From positions 1 through 21,942 of IMG/VR virus record IMGVR_UViG_3300025026_000001: a stretch of 21,942 nucleotides of DNA; one strand, 5' to 3'. The notes beneath the pieces were generated by a model. That model was not told the DNA's origin and made no database searches. It was given only the letters and a program-made list of their open reading frames with translations. Source of the stretch: a virus. Shown one piece after another: positions 21,484 to 21,942 of the stretch (positions are counted from its first letter, which is position 1; every line of letters begins with the position of its first letter). The position numbers were made by a program, and so were the translations under genes.

Positions 21484-21942
21484 AAAAAAACCATCGCTCC
21501 AAGTACTACATCTAGTGGCATATTTTTCATCATCTCACTATACTTGTGGCTACCTTCATAATCTTCTATTAAGTATTTAGAGTTTAGCTTTTGCTTTACT
21601 GGTCTAAATAATACTGCCATAGCTTTATGCATATTTCCCCAATCGTTTATGTAGTTTGTAACATCTTTATTTTCTCCATAGGTAATATCATCTAGCTTTG
21701 GAATAAATCCGTATAACACACCCTTCATTTTAAATGTGGGAATAAACTCATGTTTTTTATCAAAGAGCTTATTTATAATTGCTAGTAGATTATCTACATC
21801 CTTATCTTTTATCTTGCCTAATTCTTTAGTATTGATATTTAAGATGCATTTAAGCATGTCATCATTATCTGGATTTTCTTTAATTAGTAACTCTTGATAG
21901 TTTTTAAGTTTAACCTCTCTAAGAGAACTTGGAACAGATACT
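21297..21942 (-). CDS. Tail assembly chaperone, zero frame (G-type), partial
   Basis: The frame is open to the right edge; 28 codons precede the first Met (21857), and the upstream residues SVPSSLREVKLKNYQELL look like the native N-terminal motif, so the real start is outside the window. Conserved blocks follow: MKGVLYGFIPKLDDITYGE, YINDWGNMHKAMAVLFRPVK, MKNMPLDVVLGAMVFF, then WNLTSALLNSIPNYLEKEI. The first 150 or so residues are the chaperone body. After the slippery site the zero frame continues for about 62 codons, overlapping the -1 frame by 187 nt. Both frames look coding. This would be the G protein, with GT made at lower level by slipping. Confidence 0.7.
   Translation of the reverse strand, partial: VSVPSSLREVKLKNYQELLIKENPDNDDMLKCILNINTKELGKIKDKDVDNLLAIINKLFDKKHEFIPTFKMKGVLYGFIPKLDDITYGENKDVTNYINDWGNMHKAMAVLFRPVKQKLNSKYLIEDYEGSHKYSEMMKNMPLDVVLGAMVFFWNLTSALLNSIPNYLEKEIKQAQMQGVDLAESGEAIQNSMHLLKETLQNLNRLQSYPFINA
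21482..21490 (-). promoter_or_regulatory. Programmed -1 frameshift site (T9)
   Basis: Nine T in a row (minus strand) read ATG GTT TTT TTT TGG in the zero frame. The last seven zero-frame bases of the run give T TTT TTT, a perfect X-XXY-YYZ heptamer. Slipping back by one base gives TTT TTG GAA TTT AAC, which enters the chaperone extension. No obvious long downstream hairpin was identified by eye. Confidence 0.65.

Noticed and set aside
1-21942. An integrated prophage with host flanks
   Set aside because: No host gene is seen, and the att core is internal with phage genes on both sides.
1-21942. CRISPR array, insertion sequence or rRNA
   Set aside because: No regular spaced repeats, transposase or rRNA segments were seen on either strand.

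Overview
This window is part of the genome of a temperate, probably siphovirus-like phage of a Bacteroidota host, most likely a flavobacterium. The evidence is the AT-rich sequence, leaders rich in A and T with no Shine-Dalgarno motif, a promoter of the TTG-N20-TATATTTG type, and several structural protein families I know from flavobacterial phages. These include an XkdF-type protease with a small RGCLC protein, an MACDI-type tail tube protein and a KINVRSPYFIN-type tail protein. No host gene is visible. The attachment site lies in the interior with phage genes on both sides, so the sequence looks like an unintegrated phage genome rather than a prophage.

Left part (1-4450), the lysogeny and early region. 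A repressor gene and a small partner (2250-3048) are on the plus strand. Opposite them a minus-strand early operon starts near 2170 and runs off the left edge. It carries a Cro-like small protein, an excisionase-like HTH protein, five tiny ORFs (one zinc ribbon, one membrane peptide), an SSB-like protein with a DLPF tail, and a winged-helix protein cut by the edge. A perfect 13-bp inverted repeat and a Bacteroidota-type promoter lie in the divergent control region. The tyrosine integrase (3032-4213) is followed by attP: a tRNA 3'-end fragment between two near-identical 23-nt arm repeats, plus a terminator hairpin.

Right part (4456-21942), one long minus-strand late operon, read from right to left: a tail assembly chaperone pair with a T9 slippery site and dual-coding overlap, a tail terminator-like protein, a gp10-like protein, two large tail-tip proteins, a 48-aa ORF, tape measure, prohead protease, an RGCLC protein, a scaffold-like protein, major capsid protein, tail tube protein, an Ig-like small protein, a portal with a long cysteine-rich C-terminal extension, a head-tail connector, two small ORFs, a tail fibre with an S74 autoprocessing domain, several small proteins, a lysis cassette (two tiny membrane proteins, M15 endopeptidase, holin-like protein) and a metallophosphoesterase next to attP. 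Terminase and most replication genes are not in the window.

How the parts would work together (inference): the repressor holds the early promoter through the inverted-repeat operator. When it is relieved, the early operon makes excisionase and replication proteins, then the late operon builds head and tail and lyses the cell. Late transcripts could run through attP into the integrase only in the circular form.

The strongest points for a second look are the frameshift site in the tail chaperone genes, the full attP architecture, a 38-nt intergenic element present twice in the late region, the tail-before-head gene order, and the fused portal protein.
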